From positions 1-14,572 of the forward strand of contig JAEXTK010000190.1 in NCBI GenBank assembly GCA_023406985.1: a DNA stretch of 14,572 nt. The letters run 5' to 3'. The notes beneath the pieces are model-generated. The model saw only the letters and a list, made by a program, of their open reading frames with translations. It was not told the origin of the DNA and did not search any database. Positions 5,829 to 11,990 of the stretch are shown piece after piece. The stretch comes from Spirochaetota bacterium. GTDB lineage: Bacteria; Spirochaetota; Spirochaetia; Treponematales; Breznakiellaceae. Position numbers and translations under genes: made by a program. Numbering within the stretch: the first letter of the stretch is position 1; the number at the start of each line of letters is the position of its first letter.

Positions 5829-6665
5829 TTACGGCGCCCGGTATTCCTTTTCGTAGATCGCCTGCACCTGGGCCAGGATGGCCGGCGCGGTCTCGGGCCA
5901 CCGGGGGACGACGACTTTTCGGTTGGAAAAGAAGTCTCCCGGCGAGCCTTTTGCGAACGCTGCATCCCAAAGGCGGCCGGCTCCTTCCTCGGGCGAATGG
6001 CCGAAGAGCGGAAGGATGAACCGCGCGGCGAACGACTTGGCCTCGGGCCCCGTCGTCATCTTGGTGCGGGTCCCGCCGGGACAAACGGTGCGGAGTTCGA
6101 TACCCCGGCTCTTCCATGCGGCCGAAGCCTCTCGTACCCAGAGCGTGAGCGCCAGTTTCGAGCGGCCGTAGGCGCCGAAAATCGGCACGTACTTGTCCGG
6201 ATTATCCAGCAACCCGGCAGAGAACGTTTTGACGAAGGCCTGCGCGATCGATGAGGTGGCGACGAACGTCTTCAGCGCGCCTTTTTCGAGTTGCGGACCA
6301 AGCTCTTCAAGGATGATATAGGGAACGACGGTGTTGATGAGGAAATGCCCGTCATGTCCCGCTATCCTGCGGAGGTCCGGAAGAGCGACTCCGGCGTTGG
6401 CGAATACCAAATCGAGCTGAGGTTCATTCGCCTTTATAGAAGCGAGTGCGGCCTTCAAGGCCGCGAAATCGCCCAAGTCGGCCTTGTAGATCCTGAGCCG
6501 GCCTTCCGCGATCGCCCTCGTGGCCGCGTGGTCGTCTGGAGGAAAATCCGACCGAATCAGCGCGGCAACGGAGGCTCCCGCCGCGAGCAATTTCCGGGTC
6601 AGAGCCAGGCCCACTCCGGAGTTCGCGCCCGTCACGAGCGCTATCCGTCCTTTCAGTTCCGGCAT
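5829..6665 (-). CDS. Short-chain dehydrogenase/reductase (SDR)
   Basis: This 278-residue Rossmann-fold oxidoreductase has all classical SDR marks: the cofactor glycine motif TGANSGVG (12-19), ADLGD (62-66, adenine-ring contact), NAG (90-92), Asn111, Ser139 and the catalytic pair Tyr166-x3-Lys170 in YGRSK, then CPGGTRT after the active site. Length and overall wording are close to retinol-dehydrogenase/oxidoreductase-type SDRs that use NADP(H), but the substrate cannot be inferred. The start is supported by AAGGAGAA a few bases upstream. It is divergent from a TetR regulator 99 bp away, a common arrangement in which the regulator controls the enzyme gene. The 3' end converges on the kinase-fold gene. 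Confidence 0.92.
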   Translation of the reverse strand: MPELKGRIALVTGANSGVGLALTRKLLAAGASVAALIRSDFPPDDHAATRAIAEGRLRIYKADLGDFAALKAALASIKANEPQLDLVFANAGVALPDLRRIAGHDGHFLINTVVPYIILEELGPQLEKGALKTFVATSSIAQAFVKTFSAGLLDNPDKYVPIFGAYGRSKLALTLWVREASAAWKSRGIELRTVCPGGTRTKMTTGPEAKSFAARFILPLFGHSPEEGAGRLWDAAFAKGSPGDFFSNRKVVVPRWPETAPAILAQVQAIYEKEYRAP

Positions 6666-6680
6666 GTCCTTCTCCTTGCT

Positions 6681-6708
6681 ATTTTATAGCGATCGATAGT
6701 AAAATCAA
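6681..6708 (-). promoter_or_regulatory. SDR promoter overlapped by an operator-like near-palindrome
   Basis: Read on the minus strand, TTGATT (6708-6703) and TAAAAT (6686-6681) are separated by 16 bp and lie just upstream of the SDR ribosome site. The same DNA (6681-6705) is a near-palindrome centred on CGATCG with ATTTTA/TAAAAT outer arms. Its core GATCGATA (6691-6698) recurs inverted as TATCGATC at 6742-6749, next to the TetR start. These are good candidates for TetR binding sites. Confidence 0.55.
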
Positions 6709-6764
6709 TATAAGAAAAGGCGGAGGGGGCGGCAATTGCTTTATCGATCATTAGGTAATGCATC

Positions 6765-7370
6765 GTGAGAGGCCGGCCTCGAACCTTCGAGCGCGATGAG
6801 CTCATCGACGCCGCGATGAAAGAGTTCTGGCTCAAAGGATTCGCCGGTTGCTCCATCACGGACTTGACCAAGGCGTCGGGCTGCACGGCCCCGACGTTGT
6901 ATGCCCTCTTCGGCTCCAAGGAGGGTCTTTTCGAGGAAGCCCTGCAGCGTTACGCGCAGCGGGCGTTCGCTCAACGGACCGAGGCGCTGACGACGGAAAG
7001 CGCCGACCGAAACGTGCTGGAGGCCGTGCTGCGGGCCATGGTACAAGCGGCTACGCAGAATAGCGCCCCGCGCGGCTGCCTCATCCTGATCGGCGAGCTC
7101 GCCGATTCGCATACGTCCGCGGCCAAGTCGGTGGCGCGGCTGCGCGCCTTCTTCCTGGAGGGCCTGAAGCGTTTCCTCGGCAATGCGAGAGAGAGCGGCA
7201 ACCTCGGCCCCTGCGACACCGACGCGCTCGCGCGCTTCTATTTCGGCGTCGCGCAGGGTATCGCCGCCCAAGCAGCGGACGGCGCCACCCGAGAGGAGCT
7301 CGAACCTCTCGTCGCTATCGCCTTGGCCGCGTGGCCCAAGCCGCAGAATGAACGCAGGGTACGTCATTAA
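6765..7370 (+). CDS. TetR/AcrR-family transcriptional regulator
   Basis: This 201-residue one-domain-plus-ligand-pocket repressor starts with MRGRPR, typical of TetR proteins, followed by the helix-turn-helix (about 10-55): ELIDAAMKEFWLKGF, SITDLTKASG, TAPTLYALFGSKEGLF. The C-terminal part (about 80-200) is helical and variable, with RGCLILIGELA resembling the TetR group that has a C-terminal domain of the YxaF/AefR kind. The start is GTG at 6765; the nearby ATG at 6758 is out of frame. Its ribosome site is weak. It is expected to repress itself and the divergent SDR gene until a small hydrophobic ligand binds; this is inferred from gene arrangement and the repeated GATCGATA sites between them. 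Confidence 0.92.
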   Translation: MRGRPRTFERDELIDAAMKEFWLKGFAGCSITDLTKASGCTAPTLYALFGSKEGLFEEALQRYAQRAFAQRTEALTTESADRNVLEAVLRAMVQAATQNSAPRGCLILIGELADSHTSAAKSVARLRAFFLEGLKRFLGNARESGNLGPCDTDALARFYFGVAQGIAAQAADGATREELEPLVAIALAAWPKPQNERRVRH

Positions 7371-7490
7371 GGCCATCGATTTTTTATCGAGCTATTCTGA
7401 AGCGGGAATTACTGTTTACGGCACCTCCGAAGTTGGCGTTTTTCAATGTGAAGAGAAATAGATCAGTCCTACATTCGAACCGGGGAGTCT

Positions 7491-8261
7491 ATGAATAAAG
7501 GTTTACAAACGAGTCTGCAGATTTTCCCTTCCGCGGCGTTTCTGGAGACCAAAGCGTTTTATGAGAAGATCGGGTTTCGCTCGGTCTCTTATCTGGAATC
7601 GGATCAACCGCATATTTGTCTCTATAAGGACACCATTGAAATCATATTGACGAAATCGAAGCTGGAGCGGATAACGCCGAATCGGGTGGCGCATGGGTAC
7701 GGCTACGACGCGTACTTCATCTCGACCGATCAGGCAAGCTTTTACCGCGACCTGACGAGCAAGGGCGTCACGATCGTCAAAGAACTGAATCTGACCGACT
7801 ACGACAATCGGGAATTCATATTCGAGGATAACGAAGGCAGATGGATAGCCGTGGGGTGCAAGGAAGGATCGAAGGAAGTCCTCGGCCTGCGGTTGAGCCA
7901 CATCGCCTTGTACTGTGACGATATCGGGGCCATGGAACGGTTCTATAGCGACATCCTGGAGTTGAAGCGGGTACGGGTATTCAACGCGGGAACGGACGAT
8001 GCGTTTTTTATTCTCGGGCGGGACGGGTTCAGGATCGAACTCTTCAAGAAACGGTACGAACTACCGGCGAATGGTTCCCTGAAGCACTTCGCGATAGTGA
8101 TTGAATCCATGGATAACCTGATGGCCCTCCTCACCCACAAGAACATCCCGATCCAGAAGTTCATCGACTATTCCAAGGAAAACGAAACGTTCAAGGTTTG
8201 TTTCATCAGGGACCCCGAGAATAACGTCATCGAATTCATGGAAGGCTATCGCGACCAATAA
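7491..8261 (+). CDS. Two-domain vicinal-oxygen-chelate (glyoxalase/bleomycin-resistance-like) protein
   Basis: This 256-residue protein consists of two VOC modules in tandem. The N-terminal module (about 5-123) has the strand-helix pattern SAAFLETKAFYEKIGFRSVSY and FEDNEGRWIAVG. The C-terminal module (about 134-252) has LSHIALYCDDIGAMERFYSD and DPENNVIEFME. The C-terminal module keeps the four positions expected for glyoxalase-type metal ligands (His137, Glu183, His199, Glu248). The N-terminal module lacks the corresponding histidines, so a single metal site is likely. Members include glyoxalases, ring-cleaving dioxygenases and drug-sequestering proteins; the reaction here is unknown. GGGGAG lies 3 nt before the ATG, a tight spacing. 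It follows the TetR gene in the same direction after a 120-bp gap and is immediately followed by a surface-protein remnant. Confidence 0.85.
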   Translation: MNKGLQTSLQIFPSAAFLETKAFYEKIGFRSVSYLESDQPHICLYKDTIEIILTKSKLERITPNRVAHGYGYDAYFISTDQASFYRDLTSKGVTIVKELNLTDYDNREFIFEDNEGRWIAVGCKEGSKEVLGLRLSHIALYCDDIGAMERFYSDILELKRVRVFNAGTDDAFFILGRDGFRIELFKKRYELPANGSLKHFAIVIESMDNLMALLTHKNIPIQKFIDYSKENETFKVCFIRDPENNVIEFMEGYRDQ

Positions 8262-8262
8262 C

Positions 8263-8559
8263 GCGAACCTAGCGGGAATCACGCGCTCAAACGGGACCTT
8301 GGCTCCCGCGTTCTCCCAGGACACGCCGGCCGATACGGTGAACGTCCCGTGCTCGGTGAAGAGCGTCATGGTGGAACGCGCGGCGGAGTCGTAGAGCGAC
8401 ACGTCCCTGTCGGCGACGACGCCCTCCACGGGTTCGCTGAATCCGGCGCGGGGGTCGAGCATCGATTCGGCTCAGAATCTCTACCGGTCCATGGGCCGGA
8501 TTCAGGATGAGGCGTTCCTGCACTTCAGCATCAGGCCGCAAGAAACCGACTACGATTGA
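8263..8559 (+). pseudogene. Remnant of a cadherin-like beta-sandwich surface protein
   Basis: Directly after the VOC gene stop, one plus-strand frame reads ANLAGITRSNGTLAPAF then SQDTPADTVNVPCSVKSVMV, closely resembling the Cadherin-like beta-sandwich repeat (pattern L..L..S.G.L.PAFS..T..Y.V.VP.SV.S..V). It is interrupted by a TAG at 8392-8394, after which the same frame resumes with TPSTGSLNPARGSS, also like the end of that repeat, and then an unrelated tail SAQNLYRSMGRIQDEAF to a TGA at 8557. No start codon or ribosome site precedes it. It looks like one degenerate module, perhaps joined to a second gene fragment, left over from a larger secreted protein. The family assignment rests on pattern recognition alone. 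Confidence 0.55.
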
Positions 8560-8615
8560 CCGAGGCGGAATCCTGCGGCATGCGCCCCGCGCGGAGCGGC
8601 CCCGACTCCTCGGAC

Positions 8616-10673
8616 CTAATTGAAGGGCGGAACCGCGAGGATGTCGTTCAGGTGGACCGCATACGTGATCTTGTCCTCGGAGTTGTTGGTGGAAAGCTCG
8701 ATCCAGCAGGAGACGTACTCGTTGCCGATTCGGTGCTTATTGGAGCTGGGAACCTCAAAGACCCACTGGACGATTTTTGACTGAACCTTCCGCTCGGGCC
8801 AGGGGCTGAGATCGGCGCTATAGAAGGCATCGATCAATCCCGCGACGAGCCGCTCGAGTATTTGCTCATACCCCGTCCAAGGATTCGTGATATAGGTCCG
8901 GGATTTCAGGTAGAGGTATAGATCCACCTGGGCTATGCGCGACCGGTCGGCGTCGAGCTGCCCCAATAGAGCGTTGTCGCTCGCGACCTGGCTATGGAAT
9001 CCATCGTAGGAGTAGTTGCGCGCTTTGTTGTTCGTGACGTCGAGGCTATGCCGATGCCCGGTAAGGACGACGTCGAAGCCCTGCAGGGCCTCCAGGAATC
9101 CGTTCATCGTCCCGGGAGCGTAGGGCGGATCTTCCGGCGCGGGGACTATGACTCCGTCCCGGCTCGCCAAAAGGTTGATTATACCGGACGTGCCGAGCCC
9201 TTCGCTGGAATTGATTTCGTCGCCGGTATACACGTAGCGATCCGTCGGCGTATACGCGGGAAGGCCGTATCGAAGATTCGCGGAATACTGGCCGTACACC
9301 GTCTCCAAGGCTCTGGCTTTCTGGACCCCTTCGTCCCCGTCCAGAACGAACCGGTCTACCATCTTGCGCCAATCTTTCCAGGAGACCGCCTTGAGCCGTC
9401 CGGCCAACTCGAGGATCGCGTAATTCATAGCTTGGCTCTGGCCTCCCCCGTTCGCCCAATTCTGGAAACCGGAGCTGACGATATTCACCAGCGCCTGCGA
9501 GGAATTCAAACCGTATCGGAGCACGTGATAGTCGATGCCGTGATGCGTAAAAAGGATCTTCGCCGGCTCGGGAGGCATCGGCAACTGTTTCCATGTTTCG
9601 GAGATCTTGTTCTCGGGGACATGTTTCTCCCGCATTTTCCGTTGAAATAGTTCGTTATACGCGCGCTCCGTTATGCCGTACCTCTGGTCGTGTTGCCCGT
9701 TGAAATCCTGTATCAATTTCAATTGATCGTCATCCACGTAGCCGGAGCTCAGGCGGATCCTGCGATCATGCATGAAGAATTGGTTCGGTACGGAAATGCC
9801 GAGCGTGTATTGCCCGTTTTGCAGATAGAGATGGTTGAGGAAGGAGGGCTTGGAAGACGCGTCGACGGAACAAACCGATACGATATCGTATCCGCGTTTG
9901 AAGACGCCGAGATGGTCGACGATGTCGCGGGGAAGGTTACCGGCCGCGTGCGTCCCTAAGTACGCGACGAGCCGATCGAATACCGTCGGATCCAAGGCGT
10001 AGGTCGTCGGGAAAAAATACTGCGGGGCCGCGATGAAATTGGGATGGGCGCCGTGCTCCCGCGTCTTCCAGGTGCTATAGAGAGCGAAACCTTTGTCCGA
10101 CAAGGATACGCCCGTGATCTTGTCCCGATCGTACCCTTGGCTCCGCGCGTAATCCTCTATCGCCGCGTCGTACTCGTCTTGGGCATCATCCAACGAGATG
10201 AGTCCGCTGGCCGGTCCGTCGATGCTGAAAACGGATCCGAATTGGTCGGAGCGCTCGCAGGGAGATATATCGTGGTTTCCCACGGTCGTGATCACCCTGA
10301 ATCCGGCGTCCAGAAGCGGTTGCAACGCCTTGTGGAGCCGGTAGTACCAGGTGGCGTAGGGATCGATGAACGTGTCGGGCGTGCTCGGAGGCAGGGCTCC
10401 CTCATTTCTCGCTTCCGCGAGGATGGAAGGCATGAGCGTACAGTGGTCTATCGTATCGCCGCAGAGAACCACGAGCGGCTTCTCATGGCCCTGATAGGCC
10501 ACGAGAAGCCGATCGACCAGCTTTTCGAAAGTGTCCAGTTCCGAGAACGCAGCCGTACTGTCGTTCAGTCCCAAGTGCACGTCGCTGAGGACGACGATCG
10601 TCGGTAGTTCATCGCCCGAGGCGAAGAACCCGAATGCATTCAGAAGTACCGCCAGAAGTATGAGCTTTTTCAT
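8616..10673 (-). CDS. Exported calcineurin-type metallophosphoesterase, large
   Basis: This 685-residue protein has a signal peptide (MKKLILLAVLLNAFGFFASG, no lipobox cysteine) and a dimetal phosphoesterase domain with the full set of motifs: DVH (Asp31, His33), CGDTIDH (Asp73), VGNHD (Asn133, His134), THHG (His377, His378) and LTGHRH (His540, His542). The metal-binding blocks are far apart: about 240 residues lie between GNHD and THHG and about 160 between THHG and GHRH, so large insertions decorate the core. The final 130 residues after GHRH include a probable beta-rich region ending WIELSTNNSEDKITYAVHLND. It probably acts outside the cytoplasmic membrane on a phosphodiester or phosphomonoester; the substrate is unknown. 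The start is supported by GGAGG 6 nt upstream. Both flanks are promoters or remnants, so it is a single-gene unit. Confidence 0.88.
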   Translation of the reverse strand: MKKLILLAVLLNAFGFFASGDELPTIVVLSDVHLGLNDSTAAFSELDTFEKLVDRLLVAYQGHEKPLVVLCGDTIDHCTLMPSILAEARNEGALPPSTPDTFIDPYATWYYRLHKALQPLLDAGFRVITTVGNHDISPCERSDQFGSVFSIDGPASGLISLDDAQDEYDAAIEDYARSQGYDRDKITGVSLSDKGFALYSTWKTREHGAHPNFIAAPQYFFPTTYALDPTVFDRLVAYLGTHAAGNLPRDIVDHLGVFKRGYDIVSVCSVDASSKPSFLNHLYLQNGQYTLGISVPNQFFMHDRRIRLSSGYVDDDQLKLIQDFNGQHDQRYGITERAYNELFQRKMREKHVPENKISETWKQLPMPPEPAKILFTHHGIDYHVLRYGLNSSQALVNIVSSGFQNWANGGGQSQAMNYAILELAGRLKAVSWKDWRKMVDRFVLDGDEGVQKARALETVYGQYSANLRYGLPAYTPTDRYVYTGDEINSSEGLGTSGIINLLASRDGVIVPAPEDPPYAPGTMNGFLEALQGFDVVLTGHRHSLDVTNNKARNYSYDGFHSQVASDNALLGQLDADRSRIAQVDLYLYLKSRTYITNPWTGYEQILERLVAGLIDAFYSADLSPWPERKVQSKIVQWVFEVPSSNKHRIGNEYVSCWIELSTNNSEDKITYAVHLNDILAVPPFN

Positions 10674-10758
10674 TCTCTACCTCCATTACGTACTTGTGTG
10701 GGATCGGTGGGTGTGAGGAAAGATGGCCTTTCAGGATTGTGCGCGGCAGCGTAGCAAA

Positions 10759-10791
10759 CTTATATTCGAGCTCCGAATATTCGATTGTCAA
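10759..10791 (-). promoter_or_regulatory. Promoter region of the phosphoesterase gene with embedded inverted repeat
   Basis: On the minus strand a perfect TTGACA (10791-10786) is followed by TATAAG (10764-10759) after 21 bp, or by a weaker GAATAT (10767-10762) after 18 bp. Between them lies a perfect inverted repeat, ATATTCG (10762-10768) and CGAATAT (10774-10780), around AGCTC. A regulator bound there would sit inside the promoter. The long TTGACA-TATAAG spacing is what an activator-dependent or repressed promoter might show. Confidence 0.5.
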
Positions 10792-10834
10792 GCCAAATTC
10801 AGGTTAATAGGATGACGACGCTCAGCTCGATCGT

Positions 10835-10872
10835 CGCGCGGGCCGGCGCGGCGGCGCGCGCGGGCCGGCGCG
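10835..10872. repeat. 16-bp GC-only direct repeat in an extreme-GC stretch
   Basis: CGCGCGGGCCGGCGCG occurs at 10835-10850 and again at 10857-10872, 22 bp apart, in a stretch of about 40 bp with no A or T. It lies between the 3' end of the DUF1761 gene and the promoter of the phosphoesterase gene. Strong structure in RNA is expected and may help end transcription of the DUF1761 gene, but no T-run is present. Confidence 0.6.
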
Positions 10873-10921
10873 CCTGCGCGCGGAGATCGCCGGCGACGAT
10901 ACCGGCGCGGGGAAGCCGCGC

Positions 10922-11323
10922 TCAGCGCCAAGCGCCGAGGATGAGGCCCATGACCGCGAACGTCACGGAGCAATATCCCGCGTTGATGAGGTAGAGCCCC
11001 AGGGGCTTGCGCTCGAAAAGGTACAGCACCCCGAGGAAGGTGGACACGAAGAAGACGCCGGTCATGGCGCCCGCGAACAAGCCGAACGACCAGTCGGCTT
11101 CCTTCCCGATGAACATCGCCAGGCTGACGGCCGCCAAAACCATCAGGACGAACGACCCGCCGAAGATCAGGGGCAGGTTGCTTTGCGCGATGGCTTCGTC
11201 GGTCAGGGCGTTGGCCTTTTGCCACGCCTTCCCGAAAAGCGGCCCGTACCAAAGCCAGCCGATGAGGAACGCGGAAACCGAGGATACCAGAATCGCCCAT
11301 ACGTCGAGTGAAGCGATGCCCAT
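10922..11323 (-). CDS. DUF1761 family membrane protein
   Basis: This 133-residue integral membrane protein has four predicted helices (about 8-28, 50-72, 79-101 and 110-131). The first helix ends in the family signature WLWYGPLFGKAW (23-34), characteristic of DUF1761. Function is not known for the family. The ATG at 11323 is chosen over longer in-frame options because GGAGG lies 7 nt upstream and the family starts here. It is preceded by a good sigma-70-like promoter and is divergent from the DUF2200 gene. Confidence 0.88.
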   Translation of the reverse strand: MGIASLDVWAILVSSVSAFLIGWLWYGPLFGKAWQKANALTDEAIAQSNLPLIFGGSFVLMVLAAVSLAMFIGKEADWSFGLFAGAMTGVFFVSTFLGVLYLFERKPLGLYLINAGYCSVTFAVMGLILGAWR

Positions 11324-11383
11324 GTAGCGCCTCCGGAAAACGATCGCGATGGGACCCGCCGAGCCGCGAGCGGTCCCCGGTGA

Positions 11384-11411
11384 TTTCAATCCTGACTAAA
11401 AGTTATATACT
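11384..11411 (+). promoter_or_regulatory. Possible promoter of the DUF2200 gene, overlapping the opposing promoter
   Basis: TTTCAA (11384-11389) and TATACT (11406-11411) are separated by 16 bp, about 70 bp before the DUF2200 start. The -10 box shares bases with the -10 box of the minus-strand promoter at 11402-11407, within the short near-palindrome AAGT-TATAT-ACTT. The -35 box is weak. Confidence 0.35.
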
Positions 11412-11429
11412 TATCGCGACGGCTGTCAA
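11402..11429 (-). promoter_or_regulatory. Sigma-70-like promoter of the DUF1761 gene
   Basis: On the minus strand a perfect TTGACA (11429-11424) and TATAAC (11407-11402) are separated by 16 bp. This predicts a transcript start near 11395, about 70 bp upstream of the DUF1761 start codon. Confidence 0.6.
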
Positions 11430-11478
11430 TGAGGGCGTTACGGCACGGGGGAATGGCCGTCGATTTCAGGGGGACGTT

Positions 11479-11853
11479 ATGGCTACCATGAAAATGAGCG
11501 ACGCGAGCATCGAGCGGACCTACCGACTGACCTTCGCGAGCGTCTATCCGCTCTATATACAAAAGGCCGAGAAGAAAGGCAGGACGAAGGAAGAGGTGGA
11601 TGCGGTGATCCGATGGCTCACCGGATATGGCCGTGATGAGCTGACCGTTCAAATAGAAAAGGGCAATAGTTTTGAGGCGTTCTTCGCTGAAGCGCCGGAA
11701 ATAAATCCCAATGCCTCGAAAATTACGGGTACGATATGCGGGTACCGGGTTGAGGAAATTGAAGACGGATTGGTCCGGAAGGTTCGGTATCTCGACAAGC
11801 TGATCGACGAATTGGCGAAAGGGAAACCGATGGAAAAGATACTGAGGAAATAA
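11479..11853 (+). CDS. DUF2200 family protein
   Basis: This 124-residue soluble protein matches the DUF2200 pattern throughout: VYPLYIQKAEKKGRTKEEVD, IRWLTGY, FFAEAPEINPNASKITGTICGYRVEEI, and the C-terminal RYLDKLIDELAKGKPMEKIL. The family has no established biochemical role. The ATG at 11479 is preferred over a 57-codon upstream extension because AGGGGG lies just upstream and the conserved domain starts there. It stands alone on the plus strand between the DUF1761 gene and a gene remnant. Confidence 0.9.
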   Translation: MATMKMSDASIERTYRLTFASVYPLYIQKAEKKGRTKEEVDAVIRWLTGYGRDELTVQIEKGNSFEAFFAEAPEINPNASKITGTICGYRVEEIEDGLVRKVRYLDKLIDELAKGKPMEKILRK

Positions 11854-11892
11854 GGCCATCGGCCCGGGCGGACGGCCCCTCGCGGCGGCAGG

Positions 11893-11976
11893 TTGCTCTG
11901 CGGGGATGAACAGGATCGCGTCCGCATCGCGGGGAACGCCGTCATCTACCAAGAGGGGACGATACGCCTTCGCTGA
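11893..11976 (+). pseudogene. Possible C-terminal remnant of a PhzF-family protein
   Basis: After the DUF2200 gene, a plus-strand frame ends LLCGDEQDRVRIAGNAVIY followed by QEGTIRLR and a TGA at 11974-11976. The pattern RVRIAGNAV..EGTI resembles the closing strands of PhzF-like epimerases/isomerases, which commonly end with V.V.G.AV....G.L. Upstream of 11893 the frame loses protein-like character. Only about 28 codons are involved, so both the family and its status as a remnant are tentative; it might be chance. Confidence 0.3.
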
Positions 11977-11990
11977 TCGCGTCGGTCGGC

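Noticed and set aside
7376..7390. Terminator after the TetR gene (TCGAT-TTTTT-ATCGA)
   Set aside because: The stem is only 5 bp with the T-run in the loop and none following the stem.
8061..8462. Minus-strand open frame opposite the VOC gene end and surface-protein remnant
   Set aside because: Part of it reads protein-like, but it overlaps the well-supported VOC gene on the other strand, and the plus-strand frame matches a known repeat pattern.
8994..10607. Plus-strand open frames opposite the metallophosphoesterase
   Set aside because: They are antisense shadows; the minus strand carries the signal peptide and all catalytic motifs.
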